From positions 62,001 through 126,000 of the forward strand of contig CAMVNO010000007.1 in NCBI GenBank assembly GCA_947168855.1: a stretch of DNA of 64,000 bases. The letters are read 5' to 3'. This document shows, piece after piece, positions 42,992 to 51,376 of the stretch. The position numbers were made by a program, and so were the translations under genes. The DNA comes from an uncultured Clostridia bacterium (GTDB taxonomy: Bacteria > Bacillota > Clostridia > Christensenellales > CAG-138). Numbering within the stretch: position 1 is the first letter of the stretch; the number at the start of each line of letters is the position of its first letter. The notes beneath the pieces were generated by a model, which was given only the letters and a program-made list of their open reading frames with translations, searched no databases and was not told where the DNA came from.

Positions 42992-43109
42992 CTCTCCCTC
43001 CGTCGGCTGTTCGCCGACACCTCCCTCGTCAGAGGGAGGTCAAAGGGAATGCCGAACATTTCGACCCGCCCTTGTCAGGGAGGGTGTCAGACGTAATCTG
43101 ACGAGAGAG
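42992..43109. repeat. Bipartite palindromic dispersed element (MITE-like)
   Basis: About 118 bp with inverted ends CTCTC/GAGAG. Left module: GTCGGC-TGTTC-GCCGAC then ACCTCCCT-CGTC-AGGGAGGT. Right module (inverted): CCCTTGTCAGGG with AGGGTGTCAGACG and CGTAATCTGACG. Same family as the elements at 24592 and 7940; the ladder array follows directly. Confidence 0.7.
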
Positions 43110-43117
43110 CAGATGCT

Positions 43118-43539
43118 CAAATTCATGTGCCGTCAGGCATATCGCGTTCCGCGAGGGACATATCGCGCCGAAGGCATATCGCGTCCCGTCAGGGACATAT
43201 CGCGCCGTCAGGCATATCGTTCCAAGGAAATATCGCGCTCCGAAGGAGCCTTTACGATATGCGGCGTTCCGCCGCACGATATGTTTGCGTTGCAAACACG
43301 ATATACGCCTGCAGCGTACGATATGTTTACTGCCGTAAACGCAGAAGCGGCATATCGCGTCCCGCAAGGGACATATCGCGCCGTCAGGCATATCGCGTCC
43401 CGCAAGGGACATATCGCGCCGCAGGCATATCGCTCCCCGAAGGGGATTTCAGACGATATGCTGCTTCCGCAGCACGATATACGGTTTCACCGCACGATAT
43501 GTTTGCAGGCAAACACGAGATACGGCTTGCGCCGCGCAG
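43118..43539. repeat. Large hairpin-ladder array with ATATCG / CGATAT spacers
   Basis: Eighteen exact ATATCG or CGATAT hexamers (plus one degenerate ACGAGAT) separate short hairpins such as GTCCC-GCAA-GGGAC, GCC-GTCA-GGC, GCGGCG-TTC-CGCCGC, GTTTGC-GTT-GCAAAC and GCTGC-TTCC-GCAGC. Spacer order is six ATATCG, four CGATAT, five ATATCG, three or four CGATAT, so two head-to-head blocks. It ends at the stop codon of the DUF4037 gene. Long open frames exist on both strands but only translate the repeat. Confidence 0.85.
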
Positions 43540-44481
43540 TTACACCGCCGCGAGAATATGCAGGTTGCGGATGCCGCCGTCGACGATCGAATCGTTGACC
43601 GAGTACGCGTGCTTTTCGAGGTCGCCGCAGATCGCCTTGGTCAGTCCCTGATGCATCAGTTCGTCGATCACGTCCGATACGGCGTCCTCGATCATGTCGA
43701 TTTTCGTTTCCGCCGTTGCGGGTTCGTTGTCGGTCGTCAGCAGCACCTCAAGCGTTTCCGCCAGCATCGAAAGCTTCGGGAGCGCCCGCATCGCGCGGAA
43801 GCTCCATTTATAATACGGCATATAGGCGCCGTTCAGCAGAAACACCGTATGCATCGCCGCCTTCACAAACTCCGCGACCGCAAGCTGCGCAGCGCCGGTC
43901 TCACCATGGCGGAGACAGCGCGAATAGTTATACTGTCCCGCCTGCGCCATCAAAAGGAGGCTTCCCGCAAGCTTTTTTCTGCGAACGTCCTCGGGATACC
44001 GGGAAAGCCCCTCGCGGATGCGGCTGACCTCGCCGTATCCGTCAAAGAACAGTCGCCCGTTCGTCGCCTCGAACAGCGCGTGCTCCGGCACGGTCAGCCA
44101 TTGCGAAACGGTGAGGATCCCGTCCGCCGCGCCGACCTTGTCGGTAAAGACGTCCGCCGTCCGCAGAACGCCGTGCCGCGCGCCGCCGACCGGCGCAACG
44201 CTGCTTCTTCTGCATCCCATGAACTCCTTCGGAAGCTTCGCATACGCGCGTTCAAGCGCAAACGCCGTTTTGCGGTCCACGACGTCCTCGCCCGGCAGCA
44301 GCAGCAAAAAGCCCGGCTCGAAATCGTGATCGCGGCTCACCTCGTCGTCAAAGCCCGCGCACTCAGAACCACTGCCGAACAGCCCCGCCGCAATAAGCGG
44401 CAGAAGCTCCGGAAACTGCGCTTCGAGCATCGGTTTTCCGCATTCGAGATAGAACCGTTCGGAAAGCTCAAGCCCGTTCAT
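43540..44481 (-). CDS. DUF4037 domain protein
   Basis: 313 residues. LFGSGSECAGFDDEVSRDHD is the nucleotidyltransferase-like GSxS...DxD motif that opens DUF4037 proteins, followed by FEPGFLLLLPGEDV. The rest is helical and includes EVSRIREGLSRYPEDVRRKK. The fold recalls aminoglycoside-type nucleotidyltransferases, but the substrate is unknown. It overlaps the upstream TPR gene by 14 bp, so they are one operon. Its stop codon abuts the hairpin-ladder array. Confidence 0.88.
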   Translation of the reverse strand: MNGLELSERFYLECGKPMLEAQFPELLPLIAAGLFGSGSECAGFDDEVSRDHDFEPGFLLLLPGEDVVDRKTAFALERAYAKLPKEFMGCRRSSVAPVGGARHGVLRTADVFTDKVGAADGILTVSQWLTVPEHALFEATNGRLFFDGYGEVSRIREGLSRYPEDVRRKKLAGSLLLMAQAGQYNYSRCLRHGETGAAQLAVAEFVKAAMHTVFLLNGAYMPYYKWSFRAMRALPKLSMLAETLEVLLTTDNEPATAETKIDMIEDAVSDVIDELMHQGLTKAICGDLEKHAYSVNDSIVDGGIRNLHILAAV

Positions 44482-45298
44482 ACCATGCCCTCGCGCGTTC
44501 TTTGAATTCATTTGCCGCCGCAAACCAGCCGTAATATTCGAACGTCGGCGCGCATTTCTCGCACACGAACGCGTAATACCCCTCGTGCGGGATACCCGGC
44601 GCGTCCAGAAGCCGCTGCGCCGTTTCAAGATACGCGTCGATCGTTTCCGACGCGTCCAGAAGTCCCTTTTCGTCCTCGGCGGCGTTCGCCATGTTGAGGT
44701 ACGTGATCGCCTGCTCCAGCGCGCCGTGCGGCGCATTCGCCATCGTTTCGAGCGCCTTTGCATAGAGCGCGTTCGCTTCCCCGAAGCGCCCGAGCGATAC
44801 GAGCGTCAGCGCCATATTGTTGTAGAGCCCGCCCAAAAGCTCCGGCTTCAGCGACGGGATCGCTTCGTAGTTTTTCCGCGCGCGTTCAAAGATCGCAAGC
44901 GCTTTCTCATGCTCGCCGAACGCCTGATACGCGGTCGCGGCGTTCACACAGGTCGTGCCCGCCGTGATCGAGCCCTCGAATTCCATTGCGTCGAGCAGCT
45001 GCAGCGCCGCCTCCGCCTGCGCAAAGGCCTTGTCGCGCTCGCCCGTCTTGCGGTAATGCCCGATAAGCTCATTGCGGATCATCAGCTCGCCTTTCCCGTC
45101 TCTGCCGAGCTTTGCCTCCTCGAGCCAGTAGAGGAGGTGACGCTCCACGCCCGCGTAGTCGCGGCGGGACATATATTCGTCCACCTTCTCCATGATCCGC
45201 TGCTGCGGGACCGGCTTCACCTGCGCCTCGGCGCCGTACGGCTCCTCACACAGAAGGCAGCGCGGCTCCATGTAGTCTTCCTTGTCGATCGGCGTCAT
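44468..45298 (-). CDS. TPR-repeat protein with N-terminal Cys pair
   Basis: 276 residues. After a short segment with CLLCEEPYG, the protein is a run of TPR-like helical pairs: NELIGHYRKTGERDKAFAQA, NAATAYQAFGEHEKALAIFE, NNMALTLVSLGRFGEANALY and ITYLNMANAAEDEKGLLDAS. It is cytosolic and likely mediates protein contacts, probably with the DUF4037 protein it is coupled to. An alternative start at MEPRCLL (45271), with AAGGA 7 bases upstream, is equally good. Confidence 0.8.
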   Translation of the reverse strand: MTPIDKEDYMEPRCLLCEEPYGAEAQVKPVPQQRIMEKVDEYMSRRDYAGVERHLLYWLEEAKLGRDGKGELMIRNELIGHYRKTGERDKAFAQAEAALQLLDAMEFEGSITAGTTCVNAATAYQAFGEHEKALAIFERARKNYEAIPSLKPELLGGLYNNMALTLVSLGRFGEANALYAKALETMANAPHGALEQAITYLNMANAAEDEKGLLDASETIDAYLETAQRLLDAPGIPHEGYYAFVCEKCAPTFEYYGWFAAANEFKERARAWYERA

Positions 45299-45335
45299 TC
45301 CTTCATCCCTTCATTTCTTCATTCGCCGCAGGCGC

Positions 45336-46013
45336 TTATCCTTCCCTTGCGTCCATCAGAAGCCAGCCGAGGCTTACCGGCGCGGAAAACGCCGTGCCGC
45401 AGTACGCGCACACATGCGCCCCCACCGCCGGAAGCGGCGCGCCGCAGTTCGGGCAGTTGAAGCCCATCACCGGGCTTTCCGGATCGTCCGCATAGCCCGC
45501 AACGTACACGAGGATCAGCCGCCGCTCGCGCGGGGTATCCGTCTTGTCGGTAAATCCCACCGCCGCCTGACAGGTCAGAAGCTTTTTGCGCGTCGCGTTG
45601 TCATACGCGGCGATCGTCACACGGTGGATTTCAATGCCGCCCGCAACGTCGTCGGGCAGACGGTCCTCAAAATCCTCCCTGAACGTTTCGGTCGCGTCGT
45701 CCGTATAGAGCTGCTTGCCCTGTACGCCGCTTTCATAATACAGTCTCGCGTCGCGGCGCACACGCTCGGCAAACACCCTGGGATTGAAATCCGGAAAATC
45801 CTTCAGGATCTTCGGCAGCACGACCGATTCGAGCGAGCTCAATGAACGCGGTTTTTCCGGCTCCTTATCCGCCGCAATCGCATCGTCCAGCGCGTTTTTG
45901 ATGTATCCGATCCGCTCGCGCACGCCGCGCGTGGCACGGCGAATCCAGAGAAAGCCGCCCAGTACCGTCAACAATCCGCAGCCTGCAAGCAGCGCGATGA
46001 GCCACCAATCCAT
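45336..46013 (-). CDS. Membrane-anchored Tim44-like protein with C-terminal zinc ribbon
   Basis: 225 residues. One N-terminal TM helix (WLIALLAGCGLLTVLGGFLW). The middle part (VVLPKILKDFPDFNPRVFAE and IEIHRVTIAAYDNATRKKL) has the pattern of Tim44-like/NTF2-type domains with an ISxYxxD-like strand. The C-terminus CPNCGAPLPAVGAHVCAYCG is a CPxCG zinc ribbon. Such proteins are small membrane scaffolds; function is unknown. It is first in the operon with the TPR and DUF4037 genes; GGAGG precedes the start. Confidence 0.75.
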   Translation of the reverse strand: MDWWLIALLAGCGLLTVLGGFLWIRRATRGVRERIGYIKNALDDAIAADKEPEKPRSLSSLESVVLPKILKDFPDFNPRVFAERVRRDARLYYESGVQGKQLYTDDATETFREDFEDRLPDDVAGGIEIHRVTIAAYDNATRKKLLTCQAAVGFTDKTDTPRERRLILVYVAGYADDPESPVMGFNCPNCGAPLPAVGAHVCAYCGTAFSAPVSLGWLLMDAREG

Positions 46014-46134
46014 AGACCTTCAGACCTCCGTTTCTTTGTTTTCAGTTTGGACGCAAACGAAGAAAAAGTCAAGAACAATCTTGCAAGGCGCTGCGATTTC
46101 CCGGCAATTGCGACAAATTTACACCAATCGCTTA

Positions 46135-46163
46135 TTGACATTGCGCGCCGCTTCAAGTAAAAT
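46135..46163 (+). promoter_or_regulatory. Promoter of the membrane protein/DUF937 operon
   Basis: Consensus TTGACA (46135-46140), 17-bp spacer, TAAAAT (46158-46163). Confidence 0.75.
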
Positions 46164-46222
46164 ATATAATAAGAATGGTATGACATTCGATCCAAAACCA
46201 AATAGAAATGAGAGGGGTTTGC

Positions 46223-47095
46223 ATGGAAGAAAAGAAAAGAACGATCACGAAAGTGCAGAGCAGCAGAAAAGCTGCGAGCGAAGCCGCAGAAGAAGTAAAG
46301 GCGACCGGCAAGAAGGTCGAAGGTATGACCAAAGCGGAAGAAAAGAGCAAGGCGATCACGCTGCGCATCGTTTCCGCGATCCTCTGGGTTTTGGCGATCG
46401 GCTGCGAAGTGCTGGCGATGCTCGTCATTCTCAAGGCGCTCCGTATGCCGGGAGCGGAGAAGATGAGAATTTGGTGGATCATCATCTTCCTCGTTGCTGA
46501 CGCGATCCTGTGCATCATTGCCGGCTTCCTTTGGAAGAAAGCAGCTCACCTTGCTCCGTTCAAGAAGAATAATAAATTTGTATTCTTCATTTTGACGCAG
46601 CTCGGGATGATTATGGCGGCGGTCTGCTTCCTCCCGGTGATCATCCTTGTGCTTGCCAGCAAGGAAGATAAACTTGACAAAAAGTCCAAGATTATCGTAA
46701 CGATCGTTGCGGTTGTTCTGTTGCTGATTACTGGACTTCTCGGCTTTGATTTCAATCCGATCGATGCCGACACAAAAGCCGCAGCGGAAAACCAGCTCGG
46801 TGACTACAAAAAGGTCTACTGGACCAGATTCGGTCACAAGTATCACCTGTATGAAGACTGCCAGGCGATCAAAAACTCCACCGACGTCAGTTACAGCGAA
46901 GGCGAGGAGATCGACGGTGAATTCGTTCCCGCAGTCAGAGTCGCGATGGACAACGGCTGCACAGGTCTGTGCGCTTTCTGTGCAAGGGATGCGGAAAAGG
47001 AAGGCAAGGAGCTCAAGGGCGTCGTTCTTGAAGACGGCACGATTGCAGAAGCCGACGAAACGGCAAATGATCTCACCGTCGCACCCGAGGAATAA
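46223..47095 (+). CDS. Four-TM membrane protein with Ada-like metal-binding C-terminus
   Basis: 290 residues. A basic/acidic N-terminus of about 45 residues precedes four hydrophobic segments (IVSAILWVLAIGCEVLAMLV, IWWIIIFLVADAILCIIAGF, FVFFILTQLGMIMAAVCFLP and IIVTIVAVVLLLITGLLGFD). The C-terminal domain YWTRFGHKYHLYEDCQAIKN ... LCAFC has Cys/His spacing like Ada-type metal-binding modules fused to many Clostridial surface proteins. Its role is unknown. GAGGGG is upstream of the ATG. The DUF937 gene starts 3 bp after its stop. Confidence 0.78.
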   Translation: MEEKKRTITKVQSSRKAASEAAEEVKATGKKVEGMTKAEEKSKAITLRIVSAILWVLAIGCEVLAMLVILKALRMPGAEKMRIWWIIIFLVADAILCIIAGFLWKKAAHLAPFKKNNKFVFFILTQLGMIMAAVCFLPVIILVLASKEDKLDKKSKIIVTIVAVVLLLITGLLGFDFNPIDADTKAAAENQLGDYKKVYWTRFGHKYHLYEDCQAIKNSTDVSYSEGEEIDGEFVPAVRVAMDNGCTGLCAFCARDAEKEGKELKGVVLEDGTIAEADETANDLTVAPEE

Positions 47096-47098
47096 GCC

Positions 47099-48004
47099 AT
47101 GGCAGGGATTGATCTGAATTCCCTGATGGGACTGGTCGGCAGCGACGGCGTCGACGCGATCGCAAAGGCGACGAAGTCCGACAAAGGTCAGGTCACGGCA
47201 GTGCTGACCGATGCGCTGCCCGTGCTGGTCGGCAAGATGTCCGATAACGCCTCCACCAAGGACGGCGCGGCGTCATTGAACAAAGCGCTGAACGAACACA
47301 AGACGGGCGACGTCATCGACGTTGCTTCGTTCCTGAACAGCGCCGACAACAAGGACGGCAAGAAGATCCTCGGGCACATCCTCGGCAGCGACGAGGCGGC
47401 GGCAACGAAAGCGATCTCGAAAAAGAGCGGACTTTCCGGCTCCAAGGTCACTTCGATCCTTTCGCTGGTCGCGCCGCTGCTGCTCTCGCAGCTCGGCAAC
47501 AAGAAGGACGACGACGAAGCGGACAGCTCCGCGCTCGGCGGACTCCTCGGCGGGCTTTTAGGCGGCGGCAGCTCGTCCTCGTCCGGCGGCATCGGCGCAA
47601 CGCTTTTGGGCTCGCTGCTCGGCGGCAGCTCCTCGTCCTCGTCTTCGTCCGGCAGCGTGCTCGGCGGGCTCCTCGGCGGACTGTTCGGCGGCAAGGACGA
47701 TGAAAAGGAAGAAAAAGAGGACAAGAAGGAAGATTCCTCGCTCCTCGGCGGACTTTTGGGCGGACTGTTCGGTGCGGAATCGGTAGACGACACCTCCTCC
47801 GCAAAGAAGAAGACCGGCAAAAAGACCGGCACGTCGACCGCAAAGAAGAAGACCGGCACAAGCACGACCGCAAAGAAGAAGACCGGCACAAGCACGACCG
47901 CAAAAAAGAAGACCGCGTCAAAGAAAACGACGACGTCTTCTGCGAAAAAGACCGGCACGACTTCGACCGCAAAGAAAACGGCGAAGAAAAAGACAACAAA
48001 ATAA
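47099..48004 (+). CDS. DUF937 protein with Gly/Ser core and histone-H1-like Lys/Thr tail
   Basis: 301 residues. Residues 1-130 match DUF937 (LMGLVGSDGVDAIAKATKSD, KILGHILGSDEAAATKAISK). Next come Gly/Leu/Ser-rich blocks (ALGGLLGGLLGGG) and a charged stretch, then a 70-residue tail made of AKKKTGTSTT-type repeats, strongly basic like histone H1 or bacterial Hc1/AlgP-like tails. The DNA has a 30-bp tandem repeat at about 47837-47926. The tail suggests binding to DNA, RNA or wall polyanions; no export signal is visible. It is cotranscribed with the membrane protein upstream. Confidence 0.85.
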   Translation: MAGIDLNSLMGLVGSDGVDAIAKATKSDKGQVTAVLTDALPVLVGKMSDNASTKDGAASLNKALNEHKTGDVIDVASFLNSADNKDGKKILGHILGSDEAAATKAISKKSGLSGSKVTSILSLVAPLLLSQLGNKKDDDEADSSALGGLLGGLLGGGSSSSSGGIGATLLGSLLGGSSSSSSSSGSVLGGLLGGLFGGKDDEKEEKEDKKEDSSLLGGLLGGLFGAESVDDTSSAKKKTGKKTGTSTAKKKTGTSTTAKKKTGTSTTAKKKTASKKTTTSSAKKTGTTSTAKKTAKKKTTK

Positions 48005-48022
48005 ACCGGTCAGCCATTCATA

Positions 48023-48050
48023 CGGGCGTTCGAAAGAACGCCCGATTTTT
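48023..48050 (+). terminator. Intrinsic terminator of the DUF937 operon
   Basis: Perfect 9-bp stem CGGGCGTTC/GAACGCCCG with GAAA loop, then ATTTTT. Confidence 0.9.
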
Positions 48051-48063
48051 ATGCAAAACGGTC

Positions 48064-48092
48064 TTGCAAACGGCGCCATAATTTGTTATAAT
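48064..48092 (+). promoter_or_regulatory. Promoter of the patatin gene
   Basis: TTGCAA (48064-48069), 17-bp spacer, TATAAT (48087-48092). Confidence 0.8.
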
Positions 48093-48132
48093 AAAGTCAG
48101 AAATTTGTCTATTTGAATGAGGGGCTGTCAAA

Positions 48133-48918
48133 TTGAACGAACGGAAGAAGGTCGGCCTTGCGCTTGCCTCCGGCGGCGGGCGCGGCATGGCGCACATCGG
48201 CGTGCTGCAGGTGCTGACCGAGCACAATATTCCCATTGATCTGATCTCCGGCTGCAGCGCGGGCGCGCTTGTCGCCGCGATCTATGCCGCCGGCACCGAT
48301 CTTTACATGCTGGAAAAATATCTCTGCACGCTGATGCCGAAGGATATCATTGATCCGACGGTTGTCACGCGCGGCGGATTTATTTCGGGCAACAAGGTTT
48401 CCGAGATCGTCCGCACGCTGACGCACGATCTTTCCATTGAGCAGACGCGGATCCCCTGCTTTATCGGCGCCGCGGATCTGGAAACGTCCGAATTCCACAT
48501 CTTTGAAAACATCAAACTGTATGAAGCGGCGCGGGCGAGCATGGCGATCCCGGGCGTCTTCACACCGGTCAAAATCGACGGGCACTGGTACATCGACGGC
48601 GGAACGCTCCAGGAGCTTCCCGTCGGCGTTCTGCGCGAGCACGGCGCGGACGTTGTGATCGGCGTCGATCTGTCGATCAAAAAGCGCTTTACCGTCGCCG
48701 AGGACAAAGCGCCCGGCGCTCACGCGTCGCTGCTGCGCGCGTTCGATATGATGCAGAAAGAAATCAGCCGTTTAAGAACGGACCGTCTTGACGTCCGAAT
48801 CAAGCCGGACGTCTCCTTCATGGGCATGATCTCGACCGCCGGCGCCGAAGAAGCGATCCGCATCGGCAGGGAGTGCGCCGAACGCGCCATGCCCGAAATC
48901 GAAGCGCTGCTCTGCTGA
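48133..48918 (+). CDS. Patatin-like phospholipase (RssA type)
   Basis: 261 residues. Oxyanion motif ASGGGRGMAHIGVL, nucleophile elbow GCSAG (Ser42) and catalytic Asp in YIDGG (about Asp155) make the full patatin dyad. It is probably a cytosolic serine lipase/acyl hydrolase acting on membrane lipids. The start is TTG at 48133: GAGGGG sits 8 bases upstream and no in-frame ATG is near. The GntR regulator gene starts 49 bp after its stop. Confidence 0.93.
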   Translation: MNERKKVGLALASGGGRGMAHIGVLQVLTEHNIPIDLISGCSAGALVAAIYAAGTDLYMLEKYLCTLMPKDIIDPTVVTRGGFISGNKVSEIVRTLTHDLSIEQTRIPCFIGAADLETSEFHIFENIKLYEAARASMAIPGVFTPVKIDGHWYIDGGTLQELPVGVLREHGADVVIGVDLSIKKRFTVAEDKAPGAHASLLRAFDMMQKEISRLRTDRLDVRIKPDVSFMGMISTAGAEEAIRIGRECAERAMPEIEALLC

Positions 48919-48967
48919 GCCCTTCCATCAACGAGCGACCTCATCAACCGCCACGGAGGAATGAATC

Positions 48968-49675
48968 ATGAAACCGAAATCCGAACTCCCCATGTATCTG
49001 AAGATCGCGGACGAGCTCCGCGCAAAGCTTCTGCTGCTGCCGGACGGCGCGCCGTTTGAAACGGAGCAGGCGCTGACCGATGAATACGGCGTTGCCCGCG
49101 GCACGATCCGGCAGGCGCTGAACCTGCTCGTGCAGGAAGGCATCCTTCTGCGCACGCAGGGCCGCGGCTCGTTCCGTTCCACGTCGAAGGAACAGCAGTA
49201 CAACATGATGCTCACGCAGGAGCTGACCGAATCCATCCGCAAGGTCGGTACAAACAGCAGCGTGCGCGGACTGTCCATCACGGTCGTCAACGCAACGCCG
49301 GCGATCGCCGATCTTCTCTGCATCCCGCGCAGCGCGAAGGTCCGCAAGGTCGTCCGCACGCGGATCGTAGACGGCAAGCCGTACGCATACTGCGTCGGTC
49401 ATCTGCGCACGGATAAGATCCCGGCGTTCTATAAGCGCGATTACAAGACCTCGCTCGGCAATCTGGTCCGGTACGAGTTCAATGTGCATATCGAATCGCG
49501 GCGCTGCGATCTCTGCGCGGTTGCCGCAGACGAGACCGTGGCGGGGGCGCTGTCGATCCCGGTCGGCACGCCGGTTCTGAAGGTCATGCTCGTCTGTCTC
49601 GGCCGCGAACGGGAGCCGCTGCTTTCGGACGTGTTCTATTTCCCGTCCTCGCAGTCGCTGCATTTCGAAGTATAA
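48968..49675 (+). CDS. GntR-family regulator with UTRA domain
   Basis: 235 residues. N-terminal winged HTH (PMYLKIADELRAKLLLLPDG and VARGTIRQALNLLVQEGILL), C-terminal UTRA domain (RIVDGKPYAYCVGHLRTDKI and VGTPVLKVMLVCLGREREPL). HutC-subfamily regulators of this kind sense sugars, amino acids or amines. No catabolic operon sits beside it, so its ligand and targets are unknown. GGAGGA precedes the ATG. Confidence 0.92.
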   Translation: MKPKSELPMYLKIADELRAKLLLLPDGAPFETEQALTDEYGVARGTIRQALNLLVQEGILLRTQGRGSFRSTSKEQQYNMMLTQELTESIRKVGTNSSVRGLSITVVNATPAIADLLCIPRSAKVRKVVRTRIVDGKPYAYCVGHLRTDKIPAFYKRDYKTSLGNLVRYEFNVHIESRRCDLCAVAADETVAGALSIPVGTPVLKVMLVCLGREREPLLSDVFYFPSSQSLHFEV

Positions 49676-49685
49676 TAAAGGCATC

Positions 49686-49713
49686 AAAAAAAGGAGCTTC
49701 GGCTCCTTTTTTT
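49686..49713. terminator. Bidirectional terminator between GntR and histidine kinase genes
   Basis: Stem AAAAAAAGGAGC with its perfect complement around a TTCG loop; it overlaps the kinase stop codon by two bases. Confidence 0.9.
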
Positions 49714-50704
49714 ATTGTGTTCGGTCTTTGACCGGCGGGAACGTCACCGTGATCTCGGTGCCGATGCCTTCGGCGCTTTCCAGCGTGATCTCCGCGCCGT
49801 GCTCCTCCGCGATGTGCTTGACGATCGCAAGTCCGAGCCCGGTTCCGCCCGTTGCCTTGCTGCGGCTTTTATCGACGCGGTAAAACCGCTCGAAGATCCG
49901 CCCGATATGATGCTTGGGAATCCCGATGCCGGTGTCCCGCACGGAAAGCTGTCGATCCGTCGTCCGCACGGTGACCGTCCCGTTGTCGCGGTTATAGCGG
50001 ATCGCGTTGTCAAGAAGGTTATACATGAGCTCGGAGAGAAGCGTGCGCACGCCGAATACCGGCGTCGGTCCGCCCGTCAGCCGCACCGACACGCCGCGCA
50101 CCATGGCGGCGCTTTTCAGCGTTTCGACGGTCTCCGCCGCAAGCTCATGGAGATCGACCGTTTCGGCGTTCTTCAGGATCTGCTGTTCTTCCAGCTCGGA
50201 CAGCGCGATGATATCGGAAACGAGCGAGAGCATGCGGTTCGATTCGCGGCGGATGCGTTCGGCAAAAACGCGGACGTCCTCGTCCTTCGCCATGCCGTTT
50301 TCGATCATTTCGGCATAGCCCGAAATCGACGTCAGAGGCGTTTTCAGCTCGTGCGAGACGTTTGCGGTGAACTCGCGCCGCATGCGATCCGCGCGCTGCT
50401 GTTCCCCGAGATCGGTCATGATCAGCACGGCGCCGGCGCGCATGCCGTTTTCTCTGAGATCCTGATAATGCAGGCGGACCGCCTGTCCGAACAGCTCGAT
50501 CGTTTCGCTCCTGCCGCTGCGTACCCCGCCGAAGAACGCGCGCACCTCGTCCGGCAGATCGCCTATGCTTTTGAGCGCTTCCGGTTTTTGATGCAGAAGT
50601 GCGCAGGCTGCCGCATTGCAGAACAGCGCCGTGCCTTCGAGATCGAACACCGCCACGCCGTCCTCCATTGCATCCAGGATGCCGGGGAGCATCGTCTTGT
50701 TCAT
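49712..50704 (-). CDS. PhoR-like sensor histidine kinase without TM segments
   Basis: 330 residues. A PAS-like domain (about 8-98, ILDAMEDGVAVFDLEGTALF), the HisKA dimerisation helix with EFTANVSHELKTPLTSISGY (His118), and the ATPase domain with LLDNAIRYNRDNG, DTGIGIPKHHIGRIFERFYR and GGTGLGLAIVKHIAEEHGA. Unlike classic PhoR it has no TM helix, so it is probably a soluble sensor. GGGAGG precedes the ATG at 50704. It lies 2 bp after the response regulator. Confidence 0.95.
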   Translation of the reverse strand: MNKTMLPGILDAMEDGVAVFDLEGTALFCNAAACALLHQKPEALKSIGDLPDEVRAFFGGVRSGRSETIELFGQAVRLHYQDLRENGMRAGAVLIMTDLGEQQRADRMRREFTANVSHELKTPLTSISGYAEMIENGMAKDEDVRVFAERIRRESNRMLSLVSDIIALSELEEQQILKNAETVDLHELAAETVETLKSAAMVRGVSVRLTGGPTPVFGVRTLLSELMYNLLDNAIRYNRDNGTVTVRTTDRQLSVRDTGIGIPKHHIGRIFERFYRVDKSRSKATGGTGLGLAIVKHIAEEHGAEITLESAEGIGTEITVTFPPVKDRTQ

Positions 50705-50706
50705 GC

Positions 50707-51375
50707 CTACCTCCCGAGCCGATAGCCCACGTTGCGGACCGTCTCGATGAGCCCTCCCGCCGCGCCGAGCTTTTTCCGCAGCGTTTTGATGTGCATATCC
50801 ACGGTACGCGTTTCGCCTGTGAACGCAAAGCCCCACACCGCTTCCATGAGCCGGTCGCGTGTGACCGGCATGCCGCTGTTTTCAAGCAGATATTTCAGAA
50901 GCCCGTATTCCTTGAACGTCAGCTCCGTTTCCTGTCCGTCGACGGTCACGCGGTGCCGGTCGTCGTCCAGCTCGATCGACTCAAACGCAAGCACCGAGCT
51001 CTTTCGATGCGCGCGGCGCAGCAGCGCCTTGCAGCGGGACACAAGCTCCATGATGCCGAACGGCTTTGTGAGATAATCGTCGGCGCCCGAATCCAGTCCC
51101 TTCACCTTATCCGCCTCGGACGTTTTAGCCGTGACCATGAGGATCGGGATCGACTGCGTCGCGGCGTCCGCGCGCAGGCGCTTCATCACCGTCATGCCGT
51201 CCTCGCCGGGCAGCATGATATCCAGCAGCACAAGATCCGGAAGCTGTTTTCTGACCGCCGCAAAGAACGACGCTCCCTCCGGGAAGGACTCGACGGAAAG
51301 CCCTGCGCTCGAAAGCGCATAGGCTTCCATTTCACGGATGTCTGCGTCGTCCTCGACGATATAAACGAGCGCCAT
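50707..51375 (-). CDS. PhoB/OmpR-family response regulator
   Basis: 222 residues. Receiver domain YIVEDDADIREMEAYALSSA with phospho-acceptor Asp52 in VLLDIMLPGEDGM and Lys in DDYLTKPFG; C-terminal winged helix ELTFKEYGLLKYLLENSGMP and RTVDMHIKTLRKKLGAAGGL, ETVRNVGYRL. It works with the kinase at 49712. It has no clear Shine-Dalgarno sequence and starts one base after the dipeptidase stop, so translation is probably coupled. Confidence 0.96.
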   Translation of the reverse strand: MALVYIVEDDADIREMEAYALSSAGLSVESFPEGASFFAAVRKQLPDLVLLDIMLPGEDGMTVMKRLRADAATQSIPILMVTAKTSEADKVKGLDSGADDYLTKPFGIMELVSRCKALLRRAHRKSSVLAFESIELDDDRHRVTVDGQETELTFKEYGLLKYLLENSGMPVTRDRLMEAVWGFAFTGETRTVDMHIKTLRKKLGAAGGLIETVRNVGYRLGR

Positions 51376-51376
51376 A

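Noticed and set aside
43118..43539. CRISPR array
   Set aside because: The constant element is only 6-7 bases, the variable parts are palindromic and 9-16 bases, orientation flips inside the array, and no cas genes are present.
43113..43651. Overlapping 161- and 174-residue frames in the ladder array
   Set aside because: They translate the repeat itself (repeating AYR/GTYR/DISRR units) and similar frames exist on the other strand.
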